Positions 1 to 5,912 of a stretch of 7,580 nucleotides of DNA are shown here, piece by piece (the first letter of the stretch is position 1; each line of letters begins with the position of its first letter). The position numbers were made by a program, and so were the translations under genes. Origin of the DNA: an uncultured Erysipelotrichaceae bacterium. Its GTDB lineage: Bacteria; Bacillota_I; Bacilli_A; RF39; UBA660. The stretch spans positions 1 through 7,580 of the forward strand of contig CACZOV010000014.1 in assembly GCA_902782915.1 (NCBI GenBank). Direction: 5' to 3'. The notes beneath the pieces were generated by a model. It did not search any database, was not told the origin of the DNA, and saw nothing but the letters and a program-made list of their open reading frames with translations.

Positions 1-1304
1 ATTATAATATATGGATTATCACTAGAACCTGTTCCACCCGAGAAAGAGATTCCAGATTTTATGATTATGGAAGGGCGAGCGCCATACAGATTAATCGGAC
101 CAATGCGGCTACCGAGACCGTTGTAGCGCACGTCCCAAACGTTCGACGCATCATATGGATTTAATAACCAAAAATAGTAACCAATCTTTAAATAGCCATT
201 ACTATAACCAGACGCATTTTGATAACTTTTATAGTATTCATAATTATTTAGAAGTCCGACAGGCGATATACTTGTTGGAATCATAGTAGATAATAATTCT
301 TCATTTTGGTTGTATACAGCCGGTTTAGTACTTATTGTTGTATTCGCTGGCATTGTCGCATTCCAATATTTAGTTGTATCAATTACTTCGTTATAATCTA
401 CTAAAGTATCCAAGAAATCTTCATTTAACCACTGATACATATATGATTTTGCACCTGTATCGGTTTTATAAAACCAGGTTTCTGTATTTGGATAATTGTA
501 AGCAATACTTGTTATATTATTATCTGTAACTAGCTTCATTGATCCATCATTATAAATTGCTACTATTCTCCACATCTTTCCACTATACCATACATAGTTG
601 AAATCTATACAATCATTGGTTCCTGATATATAAGTCATAGGATTTCCAAAATCATCAGTATCAGGTTTGGTTGTTTTATTTGCACATGTACCTGTTTTAA
701 TAGCAGCCTCTAATACTTTTTCACTTGCAGTTTTTTCATATTGAAGTGCCTCAACTACTACTCTTGCTTTAAATATTTTATTCATATAAGTTTTATCTGC
801 ACTTTCTATTAACCACATTTTTACTTTATATGAAGATGAATCTCCTATATTTAAAGTTCCTTTTTCTTCAATATAGTTATTAGTACTTAAAAGAATTGGT
901 TCTGAATAATCAGAGTATTCTAAATCACCTGGTCCCTTTTTACAAAATGAGTATTTTATAACACTAGACATAGGAATAGTACTATCAAGTTCTTCTATAT
1001 AAACATTATAATTAGCTTTTAAAGTACCATCATTTGTAACTGTAAACTCTAAAATATCTTTTGCTCCATTTTGAGCCATTCCCTCATCATCTGTCATTGG
1101 ATACATATTAGTTATTTCTATTTCATTTGTATTTTGATCAATAAAACTAACACTTAAATTACCAACATTCATTGTATATGTTTTTTCTCCTCTAGCACTA
1201 TTTCTTAAAAGAGCATAACTAGTACTCATTAGTATAACTAAAGCTATCATAACTAAATAAAGTGGTAAAAACTTATTAAACTGTTTAAAATATATTCTTT
1301 TCAT
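1..1304 (-). CDS. Secreted/anchored surface protein, TasA-like N-terminus and GARPSI-type C-terminal domain (3' end cut by window)
   Basis: The frame is open from ATG at 1304 to the left edge (434 codons, no stop reached). AGGAGA lies 4 bases upstream of the ATG, which supports the start. Residues 1-33 have basic residues followed by a hydrophobic segment (about 13-28) ending in STSYALL, like the signal peptides of TasA/camelysin-type proteins. Residues about 43-190 (MNVGNLSVSF, NMYPMTDDEG, EFTVTNDGTLKANYNVYIEEL) resemble the TasA/camelysin beta domain; this is family resemblance recalled by eye. Residues about 200-434 form a second domain with WRIVAIYNDGSMKLV, a YFWLLNPYDASNVWDV block, GARPSI and a Gly/Ser-rich GGTGSSDNPYI tail. 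This is like surface domains related to DUF6273, seen in many copies in uncultured Bacilli. The role is probably adhesion or matrix formation outside the cell, by inference. Oddly, residues about 387-411 use GC-rich codons unlike the rest of the gene. Confidence 0.75.
   Translation of the reverse strand, partial: MKRIYFKQFNKFLPLYLVMIALVILMSTSYALLRNSARGEKTYTMNVGNLSVSFIDQNTNEIEITNMYPMTDDEGMAQNGAKDILEFTVTNDGTLKANYNVYIEELDSTIPMSSVIKYSFCKKGPGDLEYSDYSEPILLSTNNYIEEKGTLNIGDSSSYKVKMWLIESADKTYMNKIFKARVVVEALQYEKTASEKVLEAAIKTGTCANKTTKPDTDDFGNPMTYISGTNDCIDFNYVWYSGKMWRIVAIYNDGSMKLVTDNNITSIAYNYPNTETWFYKTDTGAKSYMYQWLNEDFLDTLVDYNEVIDTTKYWNATMPANTTISTKPAVYNQNEELLSTMIPTSISPVGLLNNYEYYKSYQNASGYSNGYLKIGYYFWLLNPYDASNVWDVRYNGLGSRIGPINLYGARPSIIIKSGISFSGGTGSSDNPYII
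61..150 (-). other. GC-rich, adenine-poor patch in the surface gene; candidate variable region
   Basis: By hand count, 61-160 is about 52% G+C, whereas 161-240 is about 25%. On the coding strand, residues 388-410 use AAC, GAC, CGC, TAC, AAC, CTC, AGC, CGC, GGC and CGC, while Asn, Tyr and Asp elsewhere in the gene are mostly AAT, TAT and GAT. From GAC (residue 391) to CCT (residue 411) only about 10 of 63 coding-strand bases are A. Runs of NNC codons with few adenines near the 3' end of a surface-protein gene are what adenine mutagenesis by a diversity-generating retroelement leaves behind. No template repeat or reverse transcriptase lies in this window, so the assignment is a hypothesis. Confidence 0.35.
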
Positions 1305-1355
1305 ATAATCTCCTAATTCTATATACATTTTATAATAAAATTAAAAAATAAGCAA
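1305..1355 (-). promoter_or_regulatory. Promoter and ribosome site of the leftward surface gene
   Basis: On the minus strand TTGCTT (1350-1355) is followed after 17 bases by TAAAAT (1327-1332), an acceptable -35/-10 pair. AGGAGA (1309-1314) then precedes the ATG at 1304. An overlapping TATAAA with 15-base spacing is a weaker alternative. Confidence 0.5.
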
Positions 1356-1439
1356 TAATTTTTATGTATTTCTTAACAAAGTAAATGTAAAGTTTAAAAG
1401 TTTTCTTTAAATAATCTTTTCTTATTCGACAAATTCCTT

Positions 1440-1462
1440 TATAATATTATTATAAATAGGAG
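1440..1462 (+). promoter_or_regulatory. -10 element and ribosome site of the PASTA gene
   Basis: A consensus TATAAT lies at 1440-1445 and AGGAG at 1458-1462, 5 bases before the ATG at 1468. No good -35 is found 16-18 bases upstream of TATAAT. TTCGAC (1425-1430) is instead spaced 17 bases from TATTAT (1448-1453), which would give an almost leaderless mRNA. Which -10 is used cannot be decided from sequence. Confidence 0.45.
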
Positions 1463-1467
1463 TCAAT

Positions 1468-3636
1468 ATGAAAAATAAAAAAAATATATCTTATGAAGAA
1501 GAAATAAAAGAAGCTAAAGAAAGAAAAAAGAAAGAAAAAGAAGAAAAAGAAATTGAAATGGCTAATGACTTTGCTTTTTTAGATGATAAAGCACAAGAAA
1601 AAGAAAATAAAGTTAAAAATGAAAAAGTAACTATAAAAAAAGAAATAGAAAAGAAAAAAAAGTCAAAAGAAAAAACAATAGAATTTCGAGGAGAAGAAAT
1701 AACAATATCAGATAAAGATCATTTATTAAAAGAAAATAAAAAAGAAGAAAAAAGTAAACTAAATATTTTCTTTTTAATACTAGCTTTAATTGTTATTTTA
1801 GGATATGGTTATTATATTTATACAACACTTGACTTTAATAATTTAGAAATAATTGATATTGTTAAATCTTGTAGTTTCGTTTTAATTGCCTTAGTTGTAA
1901 TTCTTATTTTATTTAAAATAAATACCAAAAAAAGTACACCTTATATTATATTTTTAACTCTTATTTTAATTGGATATTCATTATTTGATTATTCATATGC
2001 TAAAGAAGTTGATGTTTATGTAAGTGATTTTATTAATCATAGTTATTCAGAAGTACTTACTTGGGCAGATAAATATCATATAACTCTTTCTACTCTTCAT
2101 GAATATAGTGATACTATTGAAGAAAATCATATTATTATGCAAGAATATGGTATTACTACATTAGTTTCTGAAATAGATTCTTTTACTGTAACTATATCAG
2201 ATGGACCAAATCCAGATAAAGAAATAATTGTTCCTAATTTGACAGGATTTACTTATGATGATGTAATGAAGTATATTAAAGAAAATCATTTATTTAATGT
2301 TGAAATTGAATTTTTAATATCTGATAAAACACGTGATACTGTTGTAGAACAAATTGGATCTGGTAGTATGAAAAGAAATGATTTAGTTAAATTTATATTC
2401 TCATATGGAGAAGAAATTGAACAAACTGAAGTTAATGACTTAAAAGGATTAAGTTTATTTGAAGCTACAAGCTTATTAAAAAGAAATGGTTTAAATTATG
2501 AAATTCAATATGAATTTAGTAATTCTGTCAACAAGAATTATGTAATTAGCCAAGAAGTTATAAAAGATGAAGACGAAAAAATCAAATTAATTATTTCTAA
2601 AGGAAAAGAAATAGTTGTTCCAAATATTGATAAAATGTCTACAACAGAAATTACTAAATGGGCAACTGAAAATAATATTAAATTAAAATATGAAGAAGTT
2701 TATAATAAAGAATATGAATCAGGAAAAGTTATTAAAGCATCAATAAATGAAAATGATAAAATTGAGGAAGGAAGCGAAGTAGTAATTACTATTTCTAAAG
2801 GAAGTTTAGTCATGCCTAAAACTACAAATTTAAATGAATTGAAAATGTGGGCAACTGAAAATAATATTCCTTATGAAGAATCATACGAATTTTCTACTAC
2901 AATAAAAAATGGTGAAATTATTAAGATAAGTCCACTTGATGGAACAAAATTAACCGAAAATGATACAATTATAGTTACAGTTTCTAAAGGTAAAAGTGTT
3001 ACAGTTCCAAATCTTGTTGGATTAACTAAAAATGAAATAACTAATAAATGTAATAACATTGGACTTACTTGTACTTTTAAATATGGAGGTCTTACTGAAG
3101 GAACTAAAAAGGATGTATCAATATCTCAATCTAAGAAAAGTGGTATTACTGTAGGAGAAGGAACAAATGTTACTATTACCTTATCAAGTGGTATTGTTGA
3201 AAAGGTAAATGTTCCATCTTTCTCTGGAAAGTCAAAATCTGAAATAAATTCAACTTGCAGTAATATAGGAGTTACTTGTAATTTTACTTATAATAATACC
3301 TACTCAAGTACAGCAAAAGATATTGCTATAAGTCAAGATAAAACTGGAATGGTTAATAAAGGATCAACTATTACTATTACTTTAAGTATAGGAAGTGCTA
3401 AATCTTTTACAATTGTAATAGACGGAAGTTTGTTGTCTCTTGGAAATCCAGAGCAAACTAAAAATACATTAAAGAAAAAGTTAGAAGATGCATGTCCTGG
3501 GGTTATATTTAAATTTAGCTTTAAAGCTGTAAATTCTGGAATTGGTTATTTAAATCCGGGAAGTGATGTTAAAGTCGGCTCTAATACGTTTACACAAGGA
3601 AAAACTTATAATGTTATTATTAATAGCAGTAATTAA
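1468..3636 (+). CDS. Kinase-less PASTA-repeat membrane protein
   Basis: This 722-residue protein has four parts. Residues 1-97 are a very charged Lys/Glu-rich, coiled-coil-like cytoplasmic segment. Three hydrophobic segments follow at about 98-118, 131-150 and 157-174. About seven tandem PASTA-type repeats then lie at roughly 180-246, 251-315, 319-380, 381-445, 447-509, 510-575 and 578-643; the clearest begin VPNLTG, VVPNID and VPNLVG and end in SKGK- or SSG-like turns. Residues 644-722 form a different C-terminal domain. Charges around the membrane segments put the N-terminus inside and the repeats outside. PASTA domains are known to bind muropeptides or beta-lactams in PrkC-type kinases and class B PBPs, but no kinase or transpeptidase domain is present. 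A role in wall sensing or attachment is inferred. Repeats 6 and 7 each hold a C-x6-C pair (C528/C535, C597/C604). The start is supported by AGGAG 5 bases upstream; the gene has its own terminator. Confidence 0.85.
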   Translation: MKNKKNISYEEEIKEAKERKKKEKEEKEIEMANDFAFLDDKAQEKENKVKNEKVTIKKEIEKKKKSKEKTIEFRGEEITISDKDHLLKENKKEEKSKLNIFFLILALIVILGYGYYIYTTLDFNNLEIIDIVKSCSFVLIALVVILILFKINTKKSTPYIIFLTLILIGYSLFDYSYAKEVDVYVSDFINHSYSEVLTWADKYHITLSTLHEYSDTIEENHIIMQEYGITTLVSEIDSFTVTISDGPNPDKEIIVPNLTGFTYDDVMKYIKENHLFNVEIEFLISDKTRDTVVEQIGSGSMKRNDLVKFIFSYGEEIEQTEVNDLKGLSLFEATSLLKRNGLNYEIQYEFSNSVNKNYVISQEVIKDEDEKIKLIISKGKEIVVPNIDKMSTTEITKWATENNIKLKYEEVYNKEYESGKVIKASINENDKIEEGSEVVITISKGSLVMPKTTNLNELKMWATENNIPYEESYEFSTTIKNGEIIKISPLDGTKLTENDTIIVTVSKGKSVTVPNLVGLTKNEITNKCNNIGLTCTFKYGGLTEGTKKDVSISQSKKSGITVGEGTNVTITLSSGIVEKVNVPSFSGKSKSEINSTCSNIGVTCNFTYNNTYSSTAKDIAISQDKTGMVNKGSTITITLSIGSAKSFTIVIDGSLLSLGNPEQTKNTLKKKLEDACPGVIFKFSFKAVNSGIGYLNPGSDVKVGSNTFTQGKTYNVIINSSN

Positions 3637-3669
3637 AAAGTGATAAGTATAAGAATTATAAAAAGATAA

Positions 3670-3705
3670 AAAGACAGAATTTTATTAAATTTTTCTGTTT
3701 TTTTT
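3670..3705 (+). terminator. Rho-independent terminator after the PASTA gene
   Basis: ACAGAA (3674-3679) pairs with TTCTGT (3693-3698). The stem extends outward through a G-U pair and A-T pairs (3670-3673 with 3699-3702). A run of eight T follows directly (3698-3705). It lies about 35 bases after the stop codon. Confidence 0.8.
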
Positions 3706-3753
3706 ATATTTACTTTTTTGCCTTTTTTATAGTTATTTTTTTATTTATTTTTT

Positions 3754-3782
3754 TTAATTAATAATAATTTTTTATTAATTAA
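3754..3782. repeat. A/T-only inverted repeat
   Basis: TTAATTAATAA (3754-3764) and TTATTAATTAA (3772-3782) are exact 11-base inverted arms around a 7-base loop. A T run precedes it on the plus strand, so on the minus strand the hairpin is followed by A. It does not look like a terminator in that direction. It may be a weak back-up terminator or simply AT-rich sequence. Confidence 0.5.
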
Positions 3783-3892
3783 GAAGTCTAGTGCAACTTT
3801 TTGATGGCTATAATAATTGTTTAAAATACAAATTAATAATTTTTTTATTTTTTTTATCTTAAATTATATAATATGTTTTTTTTCTTTTATAT

Positions 3893-3958
3893 TATAATTA
3901 AGGCAGTTAATAAGATGAATTTATCTTGAATAAATTGCTTTACAAAAACTTGAATAAA
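3893..3958 (+). promoter_or_regulatory. Possible promoter and operator repeats of the nuclease gene
   Basis: A perfect TATAAT lies at 3893-3898 with no good -35 upstream. Between it and the gene is a 10-base direct repeat, CTTGAATAAA, at 3925-3934 and 3949-3958 (24-base period), the second copy ending just before the ribosome site. AAGAT/ATCTT (3912-3926 region) can form a small hairpin beside the first copy. Control by a repressor on the repeat is an inference. Confidence 0.3.
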
Positions 3959-3966
3959 ATGAAAGG

Positions 3967-4743
3967 ATGATGAAAGTGAAGGAAAAATATAATATGAAGG
4001 AAAGTATAAAAGAATTAAGGGAAAAATTTATGAAAATCAAAGCAGTTCCTTTTCATAAAAGTTTAAGACGTGGAACAACTGGAATTGGTTATACTTTTGA
4101 AACGTTGTTAAATAAGAAAGAGGATTTTAGTTTTTTGCCAGATTATAAAGGAATAGAAATTAAAACTAAATTAGGATATAGCACCTCCCCTCTTACGTTA
4201 TTTTCACTAGGACCTAAAAAGGAAGGAGAAAATTCTTATGCTATTTATTTGTTAAAGCAGTTTGGTTATTTAGGGAGAAATAATCACGCTCTAAAACGAT
4301 TTATAAGTGATATTTATAGTAATAAATTAGTAAGGATAAGGGGAAATTTGTTGTGGACAACAAGATTAGATTTAACACATAATAAGCTTAAAATTGTAAT
4401 TCTTAATTATGATTTAAAGGTAGTTGATGATACTTGGGAATGGGACTTAGATGATGTAAGAGAAAGGCTTTACAGTAAGTTAAATTATTTGGCTTTTGTG
4501 AAGGCGTATCCGTATAATATAAATGGTGAATTATACTATAAATATGTTAGTATGAAATTTTATAAGTTAAAGTCCTTTGATAAATTTTTAGAGTTATTTG
4601 AAAAAGATATCATTTATATTAGTTTTAATATGAATATTGATAGTAATGTAGAATTTGATTTAAAAAACATACACGATCATGGTGTGGCATTTAAATTATG
4701 TATAAAGAATTTGGAAGATTTATTTGAAAGAATCAATTATTAA
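3967..4743 (+). CDS. Solitary MutH/Sau3AI-family DNA endonuclease
   Basis: The protein has 258 residues, close to the single-domain MutH size (about 230). RRGTTGIGYTFE (34-45) followed by DYKGIEIKTK (59-68) matches the MutH active-site layout: E45, D59, E64 and K66 correspond to E56, D70, E77 and K79 of E. coli MutH, with the same E-x13-D spacing and the E-x-K pair. SPLTLFSLGP (74-83) follows, as in Sau3AI-like enzymes. Enzymes of this family cut at GATC, as a hemimethylation-guided nickase with MutL or as a type II restriction enzyme. The single domain, rather than the double one of Sau3AI, suggests dimer action or a nickase. No methyltransferase, MutS or MutL is in the window. The start is uncertain: ATG 3967 and 3970 have AAAGG almost touching them, while ATG 3994 has AAGGA (3979-3983) 10 bases upstream and loses only nine residues. 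Confidence 0.8.
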   Translation: MMKVKEKYNMKESIKELREKFMKIKAVPFHKSLRRGTTGIGYTFETLLNKKEDFSFLPDYKGIEIKTKLGYSTSPLTLFSLGPKKEGENSYAIYLLKQFGYLGRNNHALKRFISDIYSNKLVRIRGNLLWTTRLDLTHNKLKIVILNYDLKVVDDTWEWDLDDVRERLYSKLNYLAFVKAYPYNINGELYYKYVSMKFYKLKSFDKFLELFEKDIIYISFNMNIDSNVEFDLKNIHDHGVAFKLCIKNLEDLFERINY

Positions 4744-4744
4744 T

Positions 4745-4781
4745 AATCTAATAAAATTAACTGATATTGTTAATTTAGATT
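4745..4781. repeat. Hairpin directly after the nuclease gene
   Basis: Left arm 4745-4761 and right arm 4769-4781 (GTTAATTTAGATT) pair over 13 bases if a 4-base bulge in the left arm is allowed; the loop is TGATATT. It starts two bases after the stop codon. It lacks a T run, so it may protect the 3' end rather than terminate. Confidence 0.45.
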
Positions 4782-4795
4782 GTAAGTAAAATTTG

Positions 4796-4830
4796 TACTC
4801 CAAAAATATTTTGGAGTATTTATTATTTAA
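4796..4830. terminator. Probable terminator of the nuclease gene
   Basis: TACTCCAAAA (4796-4805) and TTTTGGAGTA (4809-4818) form a perfect 10-pair stem with a 3-base loop. TTTATTATTT follows, a broken T tract. The A run on the other side means it could act on both strands. Confidence 0.6.
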
Positions 4831-4834
4831 TTCA

Positions 4835-4869
4835 TTTCCCAAAATTAAAAATATTTTAAATTTGGGAAA
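4835..4869. repeat. 35-base near-perfect palindrome
   Basis: TTTCCCAAA (4835-4843) pairs with TTTGGGAAA (4861-4869). After one A/A mismatch, TTAAAA pairs with TTTTAA around an ATA loop, giving 15 pairs in all. No T run follows on either strand. It is the third hairpin in succession after the nuclease gene. Its function is unknown; a protein-binding site or a structured RNA element are both possible. Confidence 0.55.
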
Positions 4870-4927
4870 CAGATACTTTTATAAATATCACATAATAAAT
4901 ACTAAATTCAAATATTTTTTGTAATAG

Positions 4928-4965
4928 CAAGCACTGAATTTGTATACATCAAAATTTGCTTGATG
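4928..4965. repeat. Inverted repeat with two alternative foldings
   Basis: CAAGCA (4928-4933) pairs with TGCTTG (4957-4962), with AATTTG and CAAAATT pairing inside apart from bulges. The overlapping CATCAA (4947-4952) and TTGATG (4960-4965) can form a second, exclusive hairpin. The two share bases, so only one can form at a time. Confidence 0.4.
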
Positions 4966-5000
4966 GGAAATTCTATACCATTTACCAAAATAAAAAGATG

Positions 5001-5040
5001 ATGTAATCAAAAAACACCATCAATTGTTTTTACATTTTTA
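5001..5040. repeat. Bulged hairpin upstream of the small gene
   Basis: The right arm TGTTTTTACAT (5025-5035) pairs with the left arm in 5001-5016, which begins ATGTAA and ends AAAACA, over 11 bases if a 5-base bulge is allowed; the loop is CCATCAAT. A short T run follows (5036-5039). It could be a weak terminator ahead of the promoter at 5050. Confidence 0.4.
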
Positions 5041-5049
5041 CCAAACAAA

Positions 5050-5094
5050 TTGAAAATATGTTTTGCTTATTATAAAATATACTTAGAAGAGGAG
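5050..5094 (+). promoter_or_regulatory. Promoter and ribosome site of the 136-residue gene
   Basis: TTGAAA (5050-5055) is followed after 17 bases by TAAAAT (5073-5078). AGGAG (5090-5094) lies 5 bases before the ATG at 5100. Spacing and motifs are good, so the gene is probably transcribed on its own. Confidence 0.6.
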
Positions 5095-5099
5095 ATTTT

Positions 5100-5510
5100 A
5101 TGAATAATAAAAGAATTAGATATGTAAATAGAATTTTTACACTAGATAAAATCAATCAAAGTATAGAATTAACCATTTGGGATAAAGAAAATATTACAGA
5201 TTATTTAAATGAATATGAAAAACATTATGGATTAAAATTAATAAATAGTAAAGAATTGATTTTTATTCAAGTTGAATATTCAAATATGATATGGAAATAT
5301 AGAATATACTTAGGTTCATATAAAAGAAAATATTCATCTTTAACAATCAATGATGAAAGATGGCAAATAATAGAAAAAGATGTAGAATCTGATTTAAAAA
5401 TGATCGGTCTTGAAAATTTAAAAAACAACATATTATTATCACTTAAAAAGAATGAATATTATGAATATAAAATAGAAAAAGATGAACAATTTAAAAGATA
5501 TTGTGTTTAA
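5100..5510 (+). CDS. Unrecognised 136-residue protein
   Basis: I do not recognise the family. The protein is soluble, with no signal peptide or membrane segment. It is rich in Lys, Glu, Asn, Ile and Tyr, and shows strand-like then helical patterns: IRYVNRIFTLDKINQSIELTI early, DYLNEYEKHYGLKL in the middle and a charged helix-like end (KNEYYEYKIEKDEQFKRY). It has one Cys, next to the C-terminus. A strong AGGAG 5 bases before the ATG, a promoter-like pair and a terminator overlapping the stop argue that it is a real, separately expressed gene. It lies between the MutH-like nuclease and an integrase remnant, so it is probably accessory cargo of a mobile element. No function is proposed. Confidence 0.65.
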   Translation: MNNKRIRYVNRIFTLDKINQSIELTIWDKENITDYLNEYEKHYGLKLINSKELIFIQVEYSNMIWKYRIYLGSYKRKYSSLTINDERWQIIEKDVESDLKMIGLENLKNNILLSLKKNEYYEYKIEKDEQFKRYCV

Positions 5511-5535
5511 TTTACCACAATATCTTCTTTCTTTA
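5495..5535 (+). terminator. Terminator overlapping the end of the 136-residue gene
   Basis: AAGATATTGTG (5495-5505) and CACAATATCTT (5516-5526) are exact 11-base inverted arms. The loop holds the TAA stop codon (5508-5510). A T-rich tail (CTTTCTTT) follows. The last codons thus double as the terminator stem. Confidence 0.6.
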
Positions 5536-5546
5536 TATTCTGTTAG

Positions 5547-5753
5547 TTTTATCTTGATTTAAAGATACATGATATTCGTCATTCTCATGCATCTTTGTTA
5601 ATCAGTATCAAAACACCTATTACAACTATTTCAGAACGTTTAGGTAATTCTGATACTCAACTGACACTTGATACTTATATTCATATATTCCCTTAAGATG
5701 AAGATAAAGCTGTCCCAAATATAGAAAAATTAAGACAAAAATCTAAATTTTAA
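5547..5753 (+). pseudogene. C-terminal remnant of a tyrosine recombinase (phage-type integrase)
   Basis: In the frame whose codons start at 5547, after a TAG at 5544-5546, the translation holds IHDIRHSHASLL, SERLGNSD and LTLDTYIHIFP. These are the H-x-x-R box, the LG(H/N)S box and the nucleophile-Tyr region of site-specific tyrosine recombinases (compare HDLRHTHAS, LGHS and TYxH in the family). A TAA at 5694-5696 interrupts the frame just after IFP, and DEDKAVPNIEKLRQ continues to the next TAA at 5751-5753, as family members normally do. All residues before the H-x-x-R box, including the N-terminal DNA-binding and core-binding domains and the first catalytic Arg, are missing. The gene is therefore truncated at its 5' end and has an internal stop. 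It lies about 70 bases from the 3' end of a tRNA-Pro gene, a typical target site. Confidence 0.85.
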
Positions 5754-5788
5754 GAAATTTTTAAGTAATTTAAGAATCATTATATTAT

Positions 5789-5812
5789 AAAAACCTTATT
5801 TAATAAGGTTTT
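5789..5812 (-). terminator. Terminator of the tRNA pair
   Basis: AAAACCTTATT (5790-5800) and AATAAGGTTTT (5802-5812) form a near-perfect palindrome. Read on the minus strand it ends in a run of five T (5793-5789). It lies 10 bases beyond the tRNA-Pro 3' end. It could also stop plus-strand reading from the integrase remnant. Confidence 0.7.
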
Positions 5813-5822
5813 ATAAACTAAA

Positions 5823-5899
5823 TGGTCGGGAAGACAGGATTTGAACCTGCGACCCCTTCGTCCCAAGCGAAGTGCTCTACCAAGCTGAGCCACTTCCCG
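5823..5899 (-). tRNA. tRNA-Pro (UGG)
   Basis: The gene is 77 bases with an encoded CCA end. The acceptor CGGGAAG pairs with CTTCCCG. The anticodon stem CTTCG/CGAAG encloses the loop CTTGGGA, giving anticodon TGG. The D arm (GCTCAGCTTGGTAGAGC) and T arm (GCAGGTTCAAATCCTGT) are normal. It is closely like Bacillus tRNA-Pro. It is second in a two-tRNA transcript, 13 bases after tRNA-Arg. Its 3' end faces the integrase remnant. Confidence 0.96.
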
Positions 5900-5912
5900 A
5901 CAAAATATAAAA

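Larger units (their letters stand above)
3706..3966. other. AT-rich gap between the PASTA gene and the nuclease gene
   Basis: No gene is visible here on either strand. The stretch is dominated by T and A runs. It holds one long A/T-only hairpin (3754-3782), a possible -10 element and a direct repeat upstream of the nuclease gene, listed separately. It marks the change from the surface genes to the putative accessory block. Confidence 0.6.

Noticed and set aside
2871..3059. Open frame of 62 codons on the minus strand
   Set aside because: It lies wholly inside the PASTA gene on the opposite strand, has no ribosome site, and its translation is a low-complexity hydrophobic mirror of the repeats.
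3785..3800. Sequence reading GTTGCACTAGAC on the minus strand, like some insertion-sequence ends
   Set aside because: There is no second inverted end, no target duplication and no transposase fragment nearby, and I could not tie it to a specific family.
3706..5546. Search for a second copy of the tRNA-Pro 3' segment (attR) left of the integrase remnant
   Set aside because: No match to the reverse complement of the T arm and acceptor was seen by eye. The far end of the element may be decayed or lie elsewhere.
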